NCBI GenBank assembly: GCA_964632845.1
Contig: CAZWDU010000005.1
Span: 1-64,000 of the forward strand
Source of the DNA: JAOZHU01 sp964632845
GTDB taxonomy: Archaea; Thermoproteota; Bathyarchaeia; Bathyarchaeales; Bathycorpusculaceae
Direction: 5' to 3'
DNA: 64,000 nt
The notes beneath the pieces are model-generated. The model did not search any database and was not told the origin of the DNA. It saw only the letters and a list, made by a program, of their open reading frames with translations. Below are positions 42,216 to 51,408 of this stretch, piece by piece. Position numbers and translations under genes: made by a program. Within the stretch, counting starts at the first letter, position 1. Each line of letters opens with the position of its first letter.

Positions 42216-42740
42216 ATGGTTAATCGGGGTTTGTATGTTGGCAGATTTCAGCCTTTTCATTTAGGGCATCTTAAAGCTATCAAAGGGGTTTTGGAGGAAG
42301 TTGAGGAGCTCGTCATCGTAATCGGCAGCGCACAGTACAGCCACAACATCAACAACCCGTTCACGGCTGGCGAACGCTTGACTATGATTCGCCGCGCTTT
42401 GCAGGAGGCAAACGTGGATTATTCGCGGGTTTGGATTGTTCCCGTGCCAGACGTGCATTTGCATATGCTGTGGGTCTCGGCGTTGGAGGGTTACACGCCG
42501 CGGTTTAACGTTGTTTACTCGAATGAGCCGTTGACGCGCAGGCTTTTCACGGAGGCAGGCTACAAAGTTAAGAGCGTGCGGTTTTATGAGCGGAAAGTAT
42601 ACGCGTCGACGATTATCAGGGAGAAGATGGTGAAAGATGAAAGCTGGACGACGCTTGTTCCTAAAAGCGTTGCTGACTTCATCGCGGAAATTGACGGGGT
42701 TAACAGGCTCCGCGACTTGACCAAAAGCGACAAAGTCTAA
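42216..42740 (+). CDS. nadM: Archaeal-type NMN adenylyltransferase
   Basis: A 174-residue nucleotidyltransferase: GRFQPFHLGH is the (H/T)xGH region and YASTIIRE the ISTxxxR-like motif. It makes NAD+ from NMN (or NaAD from NaMN) and ATP. With NadC 4.5 kb upstream it covers two steps of NAD synthesis. GGCAGGG precedes the ATG. Confidence 0.94.
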   Translation: MVNRGLYVGRFQPFHLGHLKAIKGVLEEVEELVIVIGSAQYSHNINNPFTAGERLTMIRRALQEANVDYSRVWIVPVPDVHLHMLWVSALEGYTPRFNVVYSNEPLTRRLFTEAGYKVKSVRFYERKVYASTIIREKMVKDESWTTLVPKSVADFIAEIDGVNRLRDLTKSDKV

Positions 42741-42796
42741 GTGCCTCAGAAGCAGAGTTTGGTTTGTGAACAGCGTTTAACGAGGTTGATGATGCG

Positions 42797-43393
42797 GTGA
42801 ATATTCTTGTTGTTCTCGGGCACCCGCAGAAGGGAAGCTTCAACCACGCCATCGCCGGCACAACTGTGGACGCGCTGAAGCGTTTGGGGCACAAAGTTGT
42901 TTTCCACGACCTTTACGCTGAAAAGTTTGATGCCGTTCTCAGGTTTGAGGAGATACCTGCTGACGGGAAAGTTGATGCGGACATTAAGAAGCATTGTGCA
43001 GAACTTGCTTGTGCTGAAGGCATCGTGGTGGTTCACCCTAACTGGTGGGGTCAGCCTCCAGCAGTTCTCAAAGGCTGGGTTGACAGAGTAATGCGTGCAG
43101 GAGTTGCTTATGATTTTCAAGAGGGCGACAGCGGCGAAGGAATTCCTATTGGACTGTTGAAAGCTGAAAAAGCGGTGGTATTCAACACTTCGAACACGGT
43201 CGAAGAGCGTGAACGACGCCATTTCGGAGACCCTCTGGAGCGTCTCTGGAAAACGTGTATATTCGACCTGTGCGGAGTCAAGAACGTTTACAGAAGAACC
43301 TTCTCGCCAGTTATAACCAGCACGTTGGCGCAACGCGAGAAGTGGCTTGGAGAAACAGCAGAAATAATCCAAAAAGAGTTCCCACGAAAGTAA
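42797..43393 (+). CDS. Flavodoxin-fold NAD(P)H oxidoreductase (MdaB/KefF type)
   Basis: A 198-residue flavoprotein with GHPQKGSFNHAIA as the FMN phosphate loop and HPNWWGQPPAVLKGWVDRV, the hallmark of the NQO/MdaB family. It should transfer hydride from NAD(P)H to quinones or other acceptors. GTG start. It ends 22 bp before the convergent truD. Confidence 0.87.
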   Translation: MNILVVLGHPQKGSFNHAIAGTTVDALKRLGHKVVFHDLYAEKFDAVLRFEEIPADGKVDADIKKHCAELACAEGIVVVHPNWWGQPPAVLKGWVDRVMRAGVAYDFQEGDSGEGIPIGLLKAEKAVVFNTSNTVEERERRHFGDPLERLWKTCIFDLCGVKNVYRRTFSPVITSTLAQREKWLGETAEIIQKEFPRK

Positions 43394-43415
43394 CCCGGCG
43401 CAGGGCTGAAGCTTG

Positions 43416-44792
43416 TTAGAAGCCAGCGTTTATCGGGTTCTTCGGCTTCATCACTTCTCTGAGAAGCACAGTAGCGTAGGAACCCCGCGGCAGCATGAAC
43501 TCCAACGTGGCTTGATGCACCTTCGAATCACCAGCGGTTTTCGAAATGTTACTGGCGCTGAAGTTTTTAATTGGCGAAGCTATTGCCCGCAGCCCGCCTC
43601 TTCCACTTAGCTCAGGCAAAGCATAGACCGTGAAATCTTCGGGGTTGACGTCTTCTTCCTCAAGAATCTGCGTCTCTATCTGCCCCATAACGTCAGAGGA
43701 CAACCGCTGTTTAACGCCGACAAGAGGCAATGCTACGCGCATCTTGCCTGCCTTCACGGCTTCATTAGTCGCTGCAATAGCTGCGGCGTCAACAATTTTG
43801 CCCGCCCTAATCATTGGCAGTCCTGAACGCTCGACGTTCACCACGTAATCGCCCACTTCAGCCCTGTTCAACGCGAAGCCGTTCAGGAGCCTTTCGCTTA
43901 GAAAACGATTAAACAGATACGACTGGTATGCCTGAACAAAAAGCGCCTGAAGCTTAACAGGCAACCGTTTGAAAGCGCCAACGAAGTCACATGGTTGCTC
44001 CACCAAATACGCGAGCATCAGCCTTTCATAACGGAGCTGCCGCGGAAAGTCTTGTAGTGCCTGCTTGAAATCGCTTGTTGACTGAAGCTCACTGCGCGCT
44101 TGCCGAGACGCAGGATGCTCATACGCGCTGGGTTCTGCCAGAAAAAGCATTACCGCCTCTTCGAAGCTGCCTTTAACGATGGCTTCACCCACCCTGTGCG
44201 TTATCGGGCGTGTTGTGCCGAAGCGTTGGTGCCCAAAAAAGTTCGGAATCCCACCCGCCGCTTCAAGCTGTTGCGTTGTGGCGGCTATTCGCCGCGTGAT
44301 AGCCGGCTCTGAGAGGTTTATTGCCTTGATGGTTATGCGGAAATGGTTTCCCAGCAGGTAGTACGGCGACAGCTTATCGCGGAAGTAGCCTACTGGGCGG
44401 ATTTCGATGTCTTTAACGTTGACTTCGGCTACGTCCTCCATTGTGACGTGCTCAATCGTGATGTGTTGTGCGGTGACAGCTTTGGCGTCTTTTATGCCTG
44501 CGATACTGATTTGCTCAGGGCTTATACCCAGCTGCCGCGCAACCGTTTTGAGGGCTAGGAACGTGTCCCAGTCTCGCTTAACCAGAACACACAGCAAAAA
44601 CTCTTGCTGGTCTAGCGATGCTCGCAATGCGTGGCTTTCCGCAGCCGCCGCGATGCTGGCTCTGGAGCCGTCAACGAGAACTTCCTCAACCGCGAAATCT
44701 TCAATAGTGCTGCGGATAGCGCCGCCTGTGCCCAACGTGTCAGTAACGTAAACTTCGATGCCTAGTGCTTTGTCGATTTTGGGGACAGGCAA
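43416..44792 (-). CDS. truD: tRNA pseudouridine synthase D
   Basis: A 458-residue TruD. The catalytic Asp is in GIKDAKAVTAQ, and FFGHQRFGTTRPITHRVG is diagnostic, with the YQSYLFN motif of the insertion domain. It makes pseudouridine-13 in tRNA and in archaea may cover other sites. It is followed 20 bp upstream on the same strand by pth2. Confidence 0.94.
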   Translation of the reverse strand: MPVPKIDKALGIEVYVTDTLGTGGAIRSTIEDFAVEEVLVDGSRASIAAAAESHALRASLDQQEFLLCVLVKRDWDTFLALKTVARQLGISPEQISIAGIKDAKAVTAQHITIEHVTMEDVAEVNVKDIEIRPVGYFRDKLSPYYLLGNHFRITIKAINLSEPAITRRIAATTQQLEAAGGIPNFFGHQRFGTTRPITHRVGEAIVKGSFEEAVMLFLAEPSAYEHPASRQARSELQSTSDFKQALQDFPRQLRYERLMLAYLVEQPCDFVGAFKRLPVKLQALFVQAYQSYLFNRFLSERLLNGFALNRAEVGDYVVNVERSGLPMIRAGKIVDAAAIAATNEAVKAGKMRVALPLVGVKQRLSSDVMGQIETQILEEEDVNPEDFTVYALPELSGRGGLRAIASPIKNFSASNISKTAGDSKVHQATLEFMLPRGSYATVLLREVMKPKNPINAGF

Positions 44793-44811
44793 TTTTCAAC
44801 GCGCCTTTCCG

Positions 44812-45180
44812 CTATAATAGGGGCAGTTCGCCTGTTAACCTGTCAATTTTATCTTCTGGGGCAGGTCCAATTCCCAAGCAAGTCACGGTGCCTTCGGGAA
44901 TCTGCGTGAGTCCTCGATCAACAATCAACGCGTTCGGCAACCCCAACTCTTTAGCCTGCTCCTCAAGCTCCAAAAGTTCCTTTTCACTTGCCACTTTAAC
45001 GGCGATTTTGCGTTGTCCTTCGAAGAGCCAAGCTTCCCACCACTTCTTGTGGCGCACGTAAGCGTCTTGAGCTGCGGAAACTGCCGCGTGCCCCGCCTGC
45101 GCCGCTATCTTGCCCTTACCCATCTTCAGGTCGGAACGAAACACGATGACCTGCTTATACTCAAACTCACTCACGACCAT
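44812..45180 (-). CDS. pth2: Peptidyl-tRNA hydrolase, archaeal type
   Basis: A 122-residue Pth2: KQVIVFRSDLKMGKGKIAAQ, QAGHAAVSA and IVDRGLTQIPEGTVT are the family's motifs, and the final GPAPEDKIDRLTG is well conserved. It releases peptides from tRNAs. It lies between truD and the reductase on the same strand. Confidence 0.95.
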   Translation of the reverse strand: MVVSEFEYKQVIVFRSDLKMGKGKIAAQAGHAAVSAAQDAYVRHKKWWEAWLFEGQRKIAVKVASEKELLELEEQAKELGLPNALIVDRGLTQIPEGTVTCLGIGPAPEDKIDRLTGELPLL

Positions 45181-45216
45181 GCCCTCGCCACCGTTTACAC
45201 TGTGTCATTCAAGATT

Positions 45217-46440
45217 TTAAGGGTTTGCAGCCAAATACAGCGTGAGGAAGTAAGCCAGCGCCGCCCACATGGCAGGCTTCTTAAGCACCGCAAGCAACGT
45301 CTGACCCTGAAAATCAATCTCCTCAACAGTCCCCAACGCTTTATCCACGCCCATTCTCGCGCAGAACCGCAACGCCGCATCCAACTGCTCATCAGAAAGC
45401 GCATTAAGAAACCTGCGCAGCCTAAGCATCACTTTAACGTCAAACCCAAGCGTTTCGCCACAGCGTTTCTGGTACAACCGCAAATACTCCGCAGACACAT
45501 CGCCTTGCCGCAAGGCTTTACTGGCGACTTCTGCTGCGATTCTTGCGCAGGTTAACCCGAAAACCACGCCGCCACCCGTGGTAGGCTTAACCTGAGATGC
45601 TGCATCACCAACAGCCAAAAACCCATTCGCATAAGCCCGCGTGATTGATCCGCCCAGCGAAATCGAGTGGAACGCCATCCGCGTGATTCGCGCCTTGCCA
45701 AGCTGCCTCGAAGCCACAGGATGCTTATGCATAAGCCGTTGCAGAAACTCCCTCGGATTCCCTGTTCTTGTGGCAAGTCCCAGCTTGGCGGTGCCGTCAA
45801 GCCTCGGAATAAGCCACCCGTAAAAGCCCGGCGTGTAACTGTTTCCTAAGAAAACTTCAACCGCATCAAGCGCCACATCCTGTACGTTTTCTACTTCCGC
45901 CTCCACAGCGTAAACAAGTCCTTCACGGTTAAACCCATGCAAACCCGCTTGCTTCACAAGCCTAGAAGCAATGCCCTCAGCGTCAACAACAATTCTAGCT
46001 GAAACGTCTTCGCGCTTGCCTTGTTGTTCTACGCTTACGCCTTTCACAAACCCGTTTTCGGTGAGCAGTGAACGGACACATGAGCTCAAATGATAACGTG
46101 CGCCCGCCGCTTCTGCCTGCTCTGCCAAGTACCTGTCAAACAATGTTCTGTTAACGGCGCAGGTTACGGGCTGGGCAAGACGCACCGACAGCTCCATGCC
46201 CAGTGGCGAGTAAAAGTTTGCCTGAGAAAACGTGTTCTCAACAATTCGTCCACCAAGCGGATACAAGCCTAAACGCCGCAGGCTGCGGATGCTCAAGTGC
46301 CCCGCACAATGTGATGGAACGCCGATTTCAGCGTGTTCTTCAAAAACCGTGACTTCAGCGCCGAGGCTGGCGAGGCTTAAAGCTGCGAAGGAACCGACAG
46401 GTCCGCCGCCCACAACCACGGCGTCTAACACAGGCTTCAT
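45217..46440 (-). CDS. Geranylgeranyl reductase-family flavoprotein
   Basis: A 407-residue FAD protein: the dinucleotide fold VVVGGGPVGSFAALSLA, then PSHCAGHLS, GWLIPRLDG and VGDAASQVKPTTGGGV. This pattern fits digeranylgeranylglycerophospholipid reductase, which saturates archaeal lipid chains. The C-terminus has a hydrophobic stretch (MWAALAYFLTLYLA), suggesting membrane association. Several paralogues usually exist in one genome, so the exact substrate is open. Confidence 0.83.
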   Translation of the reverse strand: MKPVLDAVVVGGGPVGSFAALSLASLGAEVTVFEEHAEIGVPSHCAGHLSIRSLRRLGLYPLGGRIVENTFSQANFYSPLGMELSVRLAQPVTCAVNRTLFDRYLAEQAEAAGARYHLSSCVRSLLTENGFVKGVSVEQQGKREDVSARIVVDAEGIASRLVKQAGLHGFNREGLVYAVEAEVENVQDVALDAVEVFLGNSYTPGFYGWLIPRLDGTAKLGLATRTGNPREFLQRLMHKHPVASRQLGKARITRMAFHSISLGGSITRAYANGFLAVGDAASQVKPTTGGGVVFGLTCARIAAEVASKALRQGDVSAEYLRLYQKRCGETLGFDVKVMLRLRRFLNALSDEQLDAALRFCARMGVDKALGTVEEIDFQGQTLLAVLKKPAMWAALAYFLTLYLAANP

Positions 46441-46472
46441 CAGGTTACATACTGAATGCCCTAATTATTAGC

Positions 46473-46709
46473 TTATTGAATAAGCTCTATGCGGCGCTTT
46501 CCACGAGACATCGACGAAGAACGGATTTTGCCCGCAACCTCCAACCGCATCAGCAAATCATTAAAGTCCTTGTACCCTAAATCCTCAAACTCATCATGCA
46601 CCGCATCAAACAAGTCATCATCAACCATGTCGCCCTTCTTAGTCAAAATCTCCAACAAAACAAAATAAGCAGGGCGCGTCTTCCAAGTTTTAACCGCTGG
46701 CACAGCCAT
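46473..46709 (-). CDS. Small conserved protein, possibly winged helix
   Basis: A 78-residue protein; helical YFVLLEILTKKGDMVDDDLF and then a strand-rich RSSSMSRGKRRIELIQ end look like a winged helix without clear DNA-binding specificity. It starts 7 bp after cdc48 stops and is thus probably co-translated with it. I do not recognise a named family. Confidence 0.6.
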   Translation of the reverse strand: MAVPAVKTWKTRPAYFVLLEILTKKGDMVDDDLFDAVHDEFEDLGYKDFNDLLMRLEVAGKIRSSSMSRGKRRIELIQ

Positions 46710-46715
46710 TCCTCC

Positions 46716-48887
46716 TTAAGTAACCGGCGTCGCCGGCTTCTGTACTTGTCGAACTTGCTGCATAAAACTTTTGTACCACTTCTCCATGTCAGGCGACACG
46801 GACGGACCAACCTCTTTCATGGCGTCCTGAAAATCTTTCATCATAACCTCTGCAGCCTTCACATCTCTTCGCAACGCATGCATCGCCGCTTCCCTGCACA
46901 GCGACTCCACATCAGCCCCTGAATAATACTTCGTCGCAGCAGCTAACTGGTTCAAATCCACATCTTTACCCAAAGGCATGCCCTTCGTGTAAAGCTTGAG
47001 AATCTGAAGCCTGCTCTTCTCATCAGGCTCAGGCACGTAGATTAACCTGTCAAACCTGCCCGGTCGCAACACTGCTGAATCCACCATGTCAGGCCTGTTC
47101 GTAGCCGCAACAACCACTATGTCCTGCAAAGTCATTATGCCGTCCATTTCAGTGAGCAACTGGCTTATCACGCGTTCGGACACGCCGCTGTCAGAGAAAC
47201 CTGCACCACGCCGCGGAGCAAGCGAATCCATCTCATCAAAGAAAATCACCGCCGGCGCAGCCATGCGAGCTTTCCTGAAAACCTCCCGTATAGCCTTCTC
47301 CGACTCACCAACCCACTTCGAAAACACTTCAGGACCCTTGATCGATATAAAGTTCGCTTCGCTCTCAGTTGCCACTGCACGCGCTAACAGCGTTTTCCCG
47401 CAGCCTGGTGGACCATACAAGAGTATGCCCTTCGGCGGTTTTATGCCCAACCTGCTGAAGATTTCAGGCGACTTCAGAGGCCACTCAACAGCCTCTTTCA
47501 AATGCTGCTTCACATCGCCTAATCCGCCTACATCATCCCAGTGGACACTGGACACTTCAATGTACACTTCGCGCATGGCAGTAGGCGTAACTTCCTTGTA
47601 AGCGTTAACGAAATCGTCCATTTTTACTTCCATCTTTTCCAGCACGCTTGGCGGTATACGCTCCTCTTCCAAGTTTATCTGCGGCAAATACCTGCGCAGC
47701 GCCTTCATGGCTGTTTCTCTGCCTAACGCTGACAAATCAGCGCCCGTGTAACCATGCGTCATATCCGCCAGCTTCTTCAAATCCACATCCTCAGCCAACG
47801 GCATGCCTCTGGTGTGGATTTGCAGCACTTCGTGGCGTCCCTGCTTATCTGGAACGCCTATCTCAATTTCTCTGTCAAACCTGCCTGGGCGTCTAAGCGC
47901 TGGGTCAAGAGCGCCAGGTCTGTTCGTGGCGCCTATTACTATGACGTTGCCTCTTCCCGATAAGCCATCCATCAAAGCGAGCAGTTGCGCTACGACACGC
48001 CTTTCCACTTCGCCTGTGACTTCCTCACGCTTAGGTGCAATCGCATCTAATTCGTCAATGAATATTATGCTCGGCGAGTTCTGCTGGGCTTGCTGGAAAA
48101 TCTCACGCAGCCGCGCTTCAGATTCGCCGTAGAACTTGCTCATAATTTCAGGGCCGTTTATCGAGTAAAAGTTTGCTTCTGACTCGTTAGCCACTGCACG
48201 TGCCAGCAGCGTTTTGCCGCAGCCTGGTGGTCCGTGAAGCAAGACGCCTTTCGGCGGTTCTATGCCTAGGCGCTGGAACAGCTCAGGGTGCCGCAGGGGG
48301 AGTTCAACCATTTCTCTTACGCGCTGAATTTCCTCATGCAGCCCGCCGATGTCTTCGTACGTGGTTCTCGGCAAGCCTTTGGCTTCAGGTGCGGGTTCGT
48401 TTAGGATTGTGAGTTTGGTTTCGGATGTGACTTTTACTATGCCGTGCGGTCTGGTTTTTGAGACCGTGAACGGTATGGCATGCCCAAGCATCATAACCAG
48501 TGTTGTGTCGCCTTCAACCAGTGTTCGCTCCATTAGGCGGTTTCTTACGAAGTTTGTGAAGTCTTCGTCAACGTTTAAGCGCATGTCCACTGGCGCGAGG
48601 GTTATGCTTAGTGCGGTTTTGACTTTTGCTGGTTTTATTACTACGTACTCGTTTATGGCTGCGCCCGCGTTTTTGCGTGTGAAGCCGTCTATGCGGATTA
48701 TGTCGCGGTTTTGGTCTTCGCTGTAGGCTGGCCACGCTATGGCTGACGTGGTGCGTTTGTTAACTATTTCTATTACGTCGCCTGCGCTTATGCCTAGTTT
48801 CTGCATGGCTTTCTGGTCTATGCGGGCGATGCCTCTGCCGACATCGCGTTGTCTTGCATCTCCAACGCGTAATTGAATTTCACTCAA
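46716..48887 (-). CDS. cdc48: Cdc48/VCP-type AAA ATPase
   Basis: A 723-residue protein: the double-psi barrel N domain (1-180), then two AAA modules, each with GPPGCGKTLLARAVA (Walker A), a Walker B DE pair (IFIDELDAIAP; FFDEMDSLAP) and SRH arginines. It unfolds substrates, in part for the 20S proteasome, whose beta subunit is encoded 6 kb away. It is a unit with the small 46,473-46,709 gene. Confidence 0.96.
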   Translation of the reverse strand: MSEIQLRVGDARQRDVGRGIARIDQKAMQKLGISAGDVIEIVNKRTTSAIAWPAYSEDQNRDIIRIDGFTRKNAGAAINEYVVIKPAKVKTALSITLAPVDMRLNVDEDFTNFVRNRLMERTLVEGDTTLVMMLGHAIPFTVSKTRPHGIVKVTSETKLTILNEPAPEAKGLPRTTYEDIGGLHEEIQRVREMVELPLRHPELFQRLGIEPPKGVLLHGPPGCGKTLLARAVANESEANFYSINGPEIMSKFYGESEARLREIFQQAQQNSPSIIFIDELDAIAPKREEVTGEVERRVVAQLLALMDGLSGRGNVIVIGATNRPGALDPALRRPGRFDREIEIGVPDKQGRHEVLQIHTRGMPLAEDVDLKKLADMTHGYTGADLSALGRETAMKALRRYLPQINLEEERIPPSVLEKMEVKMDDFVNAYKEVTPTAMREVYIEVSSVHWDDVGGLGDVKQHLKEAVEWPLKSPEIFSRLGIKPPKGILLYGPPGCGKTLLARAVATESEANFISIKGPEVFSKWVGESEKAIREVFRKARMAAPAVIFFDEMDSLAPRRGAGFSDSGVSERVISQLLTEMDGIMTLQDIVVVAATNRPDMVDSAVLRPGRFDRLIYVPEPDEKSRLQILKLYTKGMPLGKDVDLNQLAAATKYYSGADVESLCREAAMHALRRDVKAAEVMMKDFQDAMKEVGPSVSPDMEKWYKSFMQQVRQVQKPATPVT

Positions 48888-48972
48888 CTAGAATCCTTCC
48901 TTGCTGTGTGACTTTAAGCGTCTTGAAACAGAGGTATATTCCTATATAAACTTTAAAGCTTAAACGAAAAGG

Positions 48973-49248
48973 CTATCGGCTTGACCTGCGCACCATCAAA
49001 GTTTGGACTTGGCTTACGCGTTCTATCTTTTCAAGCTCGGTTTCGAACTCATCCACGATGCCTGTTTTGTCTTCTGGAAACCTCACTTGCACCAGAAGTG
49101 CTACGAGTCCGAAGGCTACTGGTTCTTCACCGTAACCTTCTAGCGTGGCGAATTCGGGCAAGATTTTCTCTATTTGCTTTTTTAGGTCATCGAAGCTTTC
49201 CATTATGTCTTCGGGGAAGACTTTGTAGGTGACTATGACGCTGCCCAT
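48973..49248 (-). CDS. ef1b: Elongation factor 1-beta
   Basis: A 91-residue aEF-1beta, the GDP/GTP exchange factor for aEF-1alpha. It starts GSVIVTYKVFPEDI and has the YGEEPVAFGLVAL and FETELEKIERVSQVQ segments. The ATG at 49,248 is preferred over an upstream frame start because the family begins there. It lies 15 bp after a zinc-ribbon gene, a common archaeal pairing. Confidence 0.93.
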   Translation of the reverse strand: MGSVIVTYKVFPEDIMESFDDLKKQIEKILPEFATLEGYGEEPVAFGLVALLVQVRFPEDKTGIVDEFETELEKIERVSQVQTLMVRRSSR

Positions 49249-49262
49249 TCTCTCGCCTGCCT

Positions 49263-49451
49263 TTATGGTCCTGTGAAGCCGCATTTGGGGCACTTATATG
49301 CGCGTCCGAACTTGCGGCATTTTCCGCAGCGTTTGATTTGGATTTCACCGCAGTTGGGGCAGAGGAACTTTGTGGCTTCTGTTCCAGGCGGAATGGGTTT
49401 GCCGCAACTTGTGCAGGTAACCAATGATAGTATTGCTGTTTTTTCTGACAT
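49263..49451 (-). CDS. Archaeal zinc-ribbon protein linked to EF-1beta
   Basis: A 62-residue protein with CTSCGKPI, CPNCGEI, CGKC and CPKCGF: four CxxC knuckles, predicting two zinc ribbons. The same small gene commonly precedes aEF-1beta in archaea (the HVO_2753-like family). Its function is not settled; zinc binding is predicted. Confidence 0.85.
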   Translation of the reverse strand: MSEKTAILSLVTCTSCGKPIPPGTEATKFLCPNCGEIQIKRCGKCRKFGRAYKCPKCGFTGP

Positions 49452-49575
49452 CGTATTGATCTCCGTGTCGTTTGTGTAACGTGAGACTTACTTATATTTG
49501 CTGTGCTTATTTGATGGGTTTTGTTGTGCTTCTTTTCGCAAGTTTATTATTTTGGTTTTTCGCCATTAATGTACG

Positions 49576-50619
49576 GTGCCATTTTTGGGCGTAAACCTCA
49601 GGAACATTGTTCCTAAAGCGCAAGTTAAGTTAGAGGATTTAAGCGGCAGATCCGTAGCCATAGACGCTTATAATGCGCTGTACCAGTTTCTCGCGATTAT
49701 CCGCCAACCAGACGGCACGCCATTAAAAGACAGCACAGGAAAAGTCACGAGCCATCTCAGCGGTTTGCTTTACCGTACCAGCAACCTTGTGGAGATGGGT
49801 ATCAAGCCGATTTACGTTTTCGATGGCGTTCCGCCTGTGCTGAAAGCCATGGAGATTCAGCGTCGCAAAGAAGTGAAAGTGGCAGCTGCTATTCACTATG
49901 AGAAAGCCGTGGAGAAGGGCGACATGGTTAAAGCTCGCATGTTCGCTCAGGCTACTGCAAGCCTGAAGGACTACATGAAAGACGACGCCAAACGGGTACT
50001 TGACCTGATGGGGCTTCCGTGGGTTCAGGCGCCCAGCGAGGGCGAAGCACAGGCGGCACACATGACGCGGCGTGGCGATGCGGATTACTGTGCAAGCCAA
50101 GATTATGACAGCTTGCTGTTTGGTGCTCCGTTGTTGTTGCGGAACGTGACTATTTCGGGAAGAAGAAAATTGCCCAGCAAGAACGTTTACGTGGACATTG
50201 TGCCTGAAGTGATTGCTTTGGACAGCGTGCTTAAACAGTGCGAAATCACTCATGCACAGCTAATTGATGTGGGCATACTCATTGGCACGGACTTTAACCC
50301 TGACGGCATCAAAGGCTTAGGACCAAAAACTGCTTTGAAGCTCATTAAAGAACACGGGACACTGGAGAACGCATTGCTAGACATCAAGAATGCCGAGTTT
50401 CCGCATCCGCCTGAGAGCATACGCGAGGTTTTCTTGCGTCCTGCAGTCACCGATAACTACAAGGTTGAATGGCGAGAACCAAACGTAGAAGGCATCGTGG
50501 ATTTTCTCTGCCGCCAAAAAGACTTCTCAGAAGACCGCGTCCGCAAAGCCTTAGAGAAGATGCAGGCAGGCGCACAGAAACAAAAGGGCAAAACCACTTT
50601 GGAAAAGTGGTTCGGGTAG
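49576..50619 (+). CDS. fen: Flap endonuclease 1
   Basis: A 347-residue FEN1. The XPG N domain (DAYNALYQFL), EGEAQAAHMTRRGDADYCASQDYD, and the H3TH region (GTDFNPDGIKGLGPKTALKL) hold the metal-binding acids. The C-terminus KTTLEKWFG is a PCNA-interacting PIP box. It removes Okazaki flaps. GTG start. Confidence 0.95.
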   Translation: MPFLGVNLRNIVPKAQVKLEDLSGRSVAIDAYNALYQFLAIIRQPDGTPLKDSTGKVTSHLSGLLYRTSNLVEMGIKPIYVFDGVPPVLKAMEIQRRKEVKVAAAIHYEKAVEKGDMVKARMFAQATASLKDYMKDDAKRVLDLMGLPWVQAPSEGEAQAAHMTRRGDADYCASQDYDSLLFGAPLLLRNVTISGRRKLPSKNVYVDIVPEVIALDSVLKQCEITHAQLIDVGILIGTDFNPDGIKGLGPKTALKLIKEHGTLENALLDIKNAEFPHPPESIREVFLRPAVTDNYKVEWREPNVEGIVDFLCRQKDFSEDRVRKALEKMQAGAQKQKGKTTLEKWFG

Positions 50620-50623
50620 ACGC

Positions 50624-51332
50624 TTAGAACCTGTGTCCGTACTTGCCAGTTAACGGTACAAACGCTACGCCGCCGAGATTTTCCTCTTTAATTGCGCCGT
50701 CTGCGTTCTTTGTAATCCTTATGAGGTGCTGGAACAGGGAAGCGCTGCCCACTGGAATCAGCATTACGCCGTTGGGCTTCAACTGGTCAATCAGAGGCTG
50801 AGGCACATGTGGAGCTGCCGCCGTAACGAGAACTCGCTCGTAAGGCGCTTTCTCCGCATATCCGTTTGACCCGTCGCCGTAGGTTATTGTCACGCGGTCG
50901 CCGTAGCCCTCGTTCATTATATTTTTCCTCGCGGTTTCAGCCAAATCCTGCACGATTTCTACCGTGTAGACGTGACCCCACTCGCTTCGAGGCGCATCGT
51001 GAGGCGCAATTATCTCCGCTATCGTGGCGGAGTGCCAGCCTGAGCCCGCGCCGACTTCCAGAACTTTCTGACCAATTTCCAACTGGAGGGCTTCGTTCAT
51101 TATTGCGACCATGTGTCGCCTAGCTCAGCTTTGGGCTGGAGCTATGTGGCGCTGAAATTGTTTGAGCGAAGCCTATGGAAAGCGGCGTGTCCACGGCGCT
51201 GTAAGACTGTGTTTCTTCTGAAAGGAAATTGGTGCGCGGCACGGCAAGCATGGCTTTGATGACTTTGGGCGAGTGAAGGATACCTTGGCGTGTTAGGCTG
51301 TCGACGAGTTTTTCCCAGTCTGTCTTCTCCAA
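50624..51332 (-). pseudogene. pcm: Protein-L-isoaspartate O-methyltransferase, split by a 31-bp insertion
   Basis: The N-terminal part (51,332 to a TAG at 51,120-51,122, 70 residues) runs ...DTPLSIGFAQTISAPH and then seven foreign residues. The rest of the enzyme opens at 51,112 with MVAIM, then VLEVGAGSGWHSA. Intact family members read ISAPHMVAIM, so exactly one join is missing: a 31-bp insertion shifts the frame and adds a stop. All other motifs are kept. It may be dead, a sequencing artefact, or rescued by recoding; see the hairpin entry. Confidence 0.85.
51114..51144. repeat. 31-bp hairpin insertion inside pcm
   Basis: On plus, TAGCTCAGC (51,121-51,129) is an imperfect inverted repeat of GCTGGAGCTA (51,135-51,144), with a single bulged base and a 5-nt loop. 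GCGACACAT and GCGCCACAT flank the region as near-identical 9-bp copies (minus-strand reading), as a target-site duplication would. The His codons CAT (before) and CAC (after) sit at the ends. Confidence 0.6.
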
Positions 51333-51408
51333 ATTAAGGCACCACGTAAATACTGTACAACAGTTCCTTTTTAACGTGGTGTATGTAAAAAATAGAGAGC
51401 CAATACAG

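Noticed and set aside
50624..51112. Treating the C-terminal pcm frame as an independent complete gene.
   Set aside because: It begins in mid-fold at the conserved APH-MVAIM joint, so it is the second half of a split gene.
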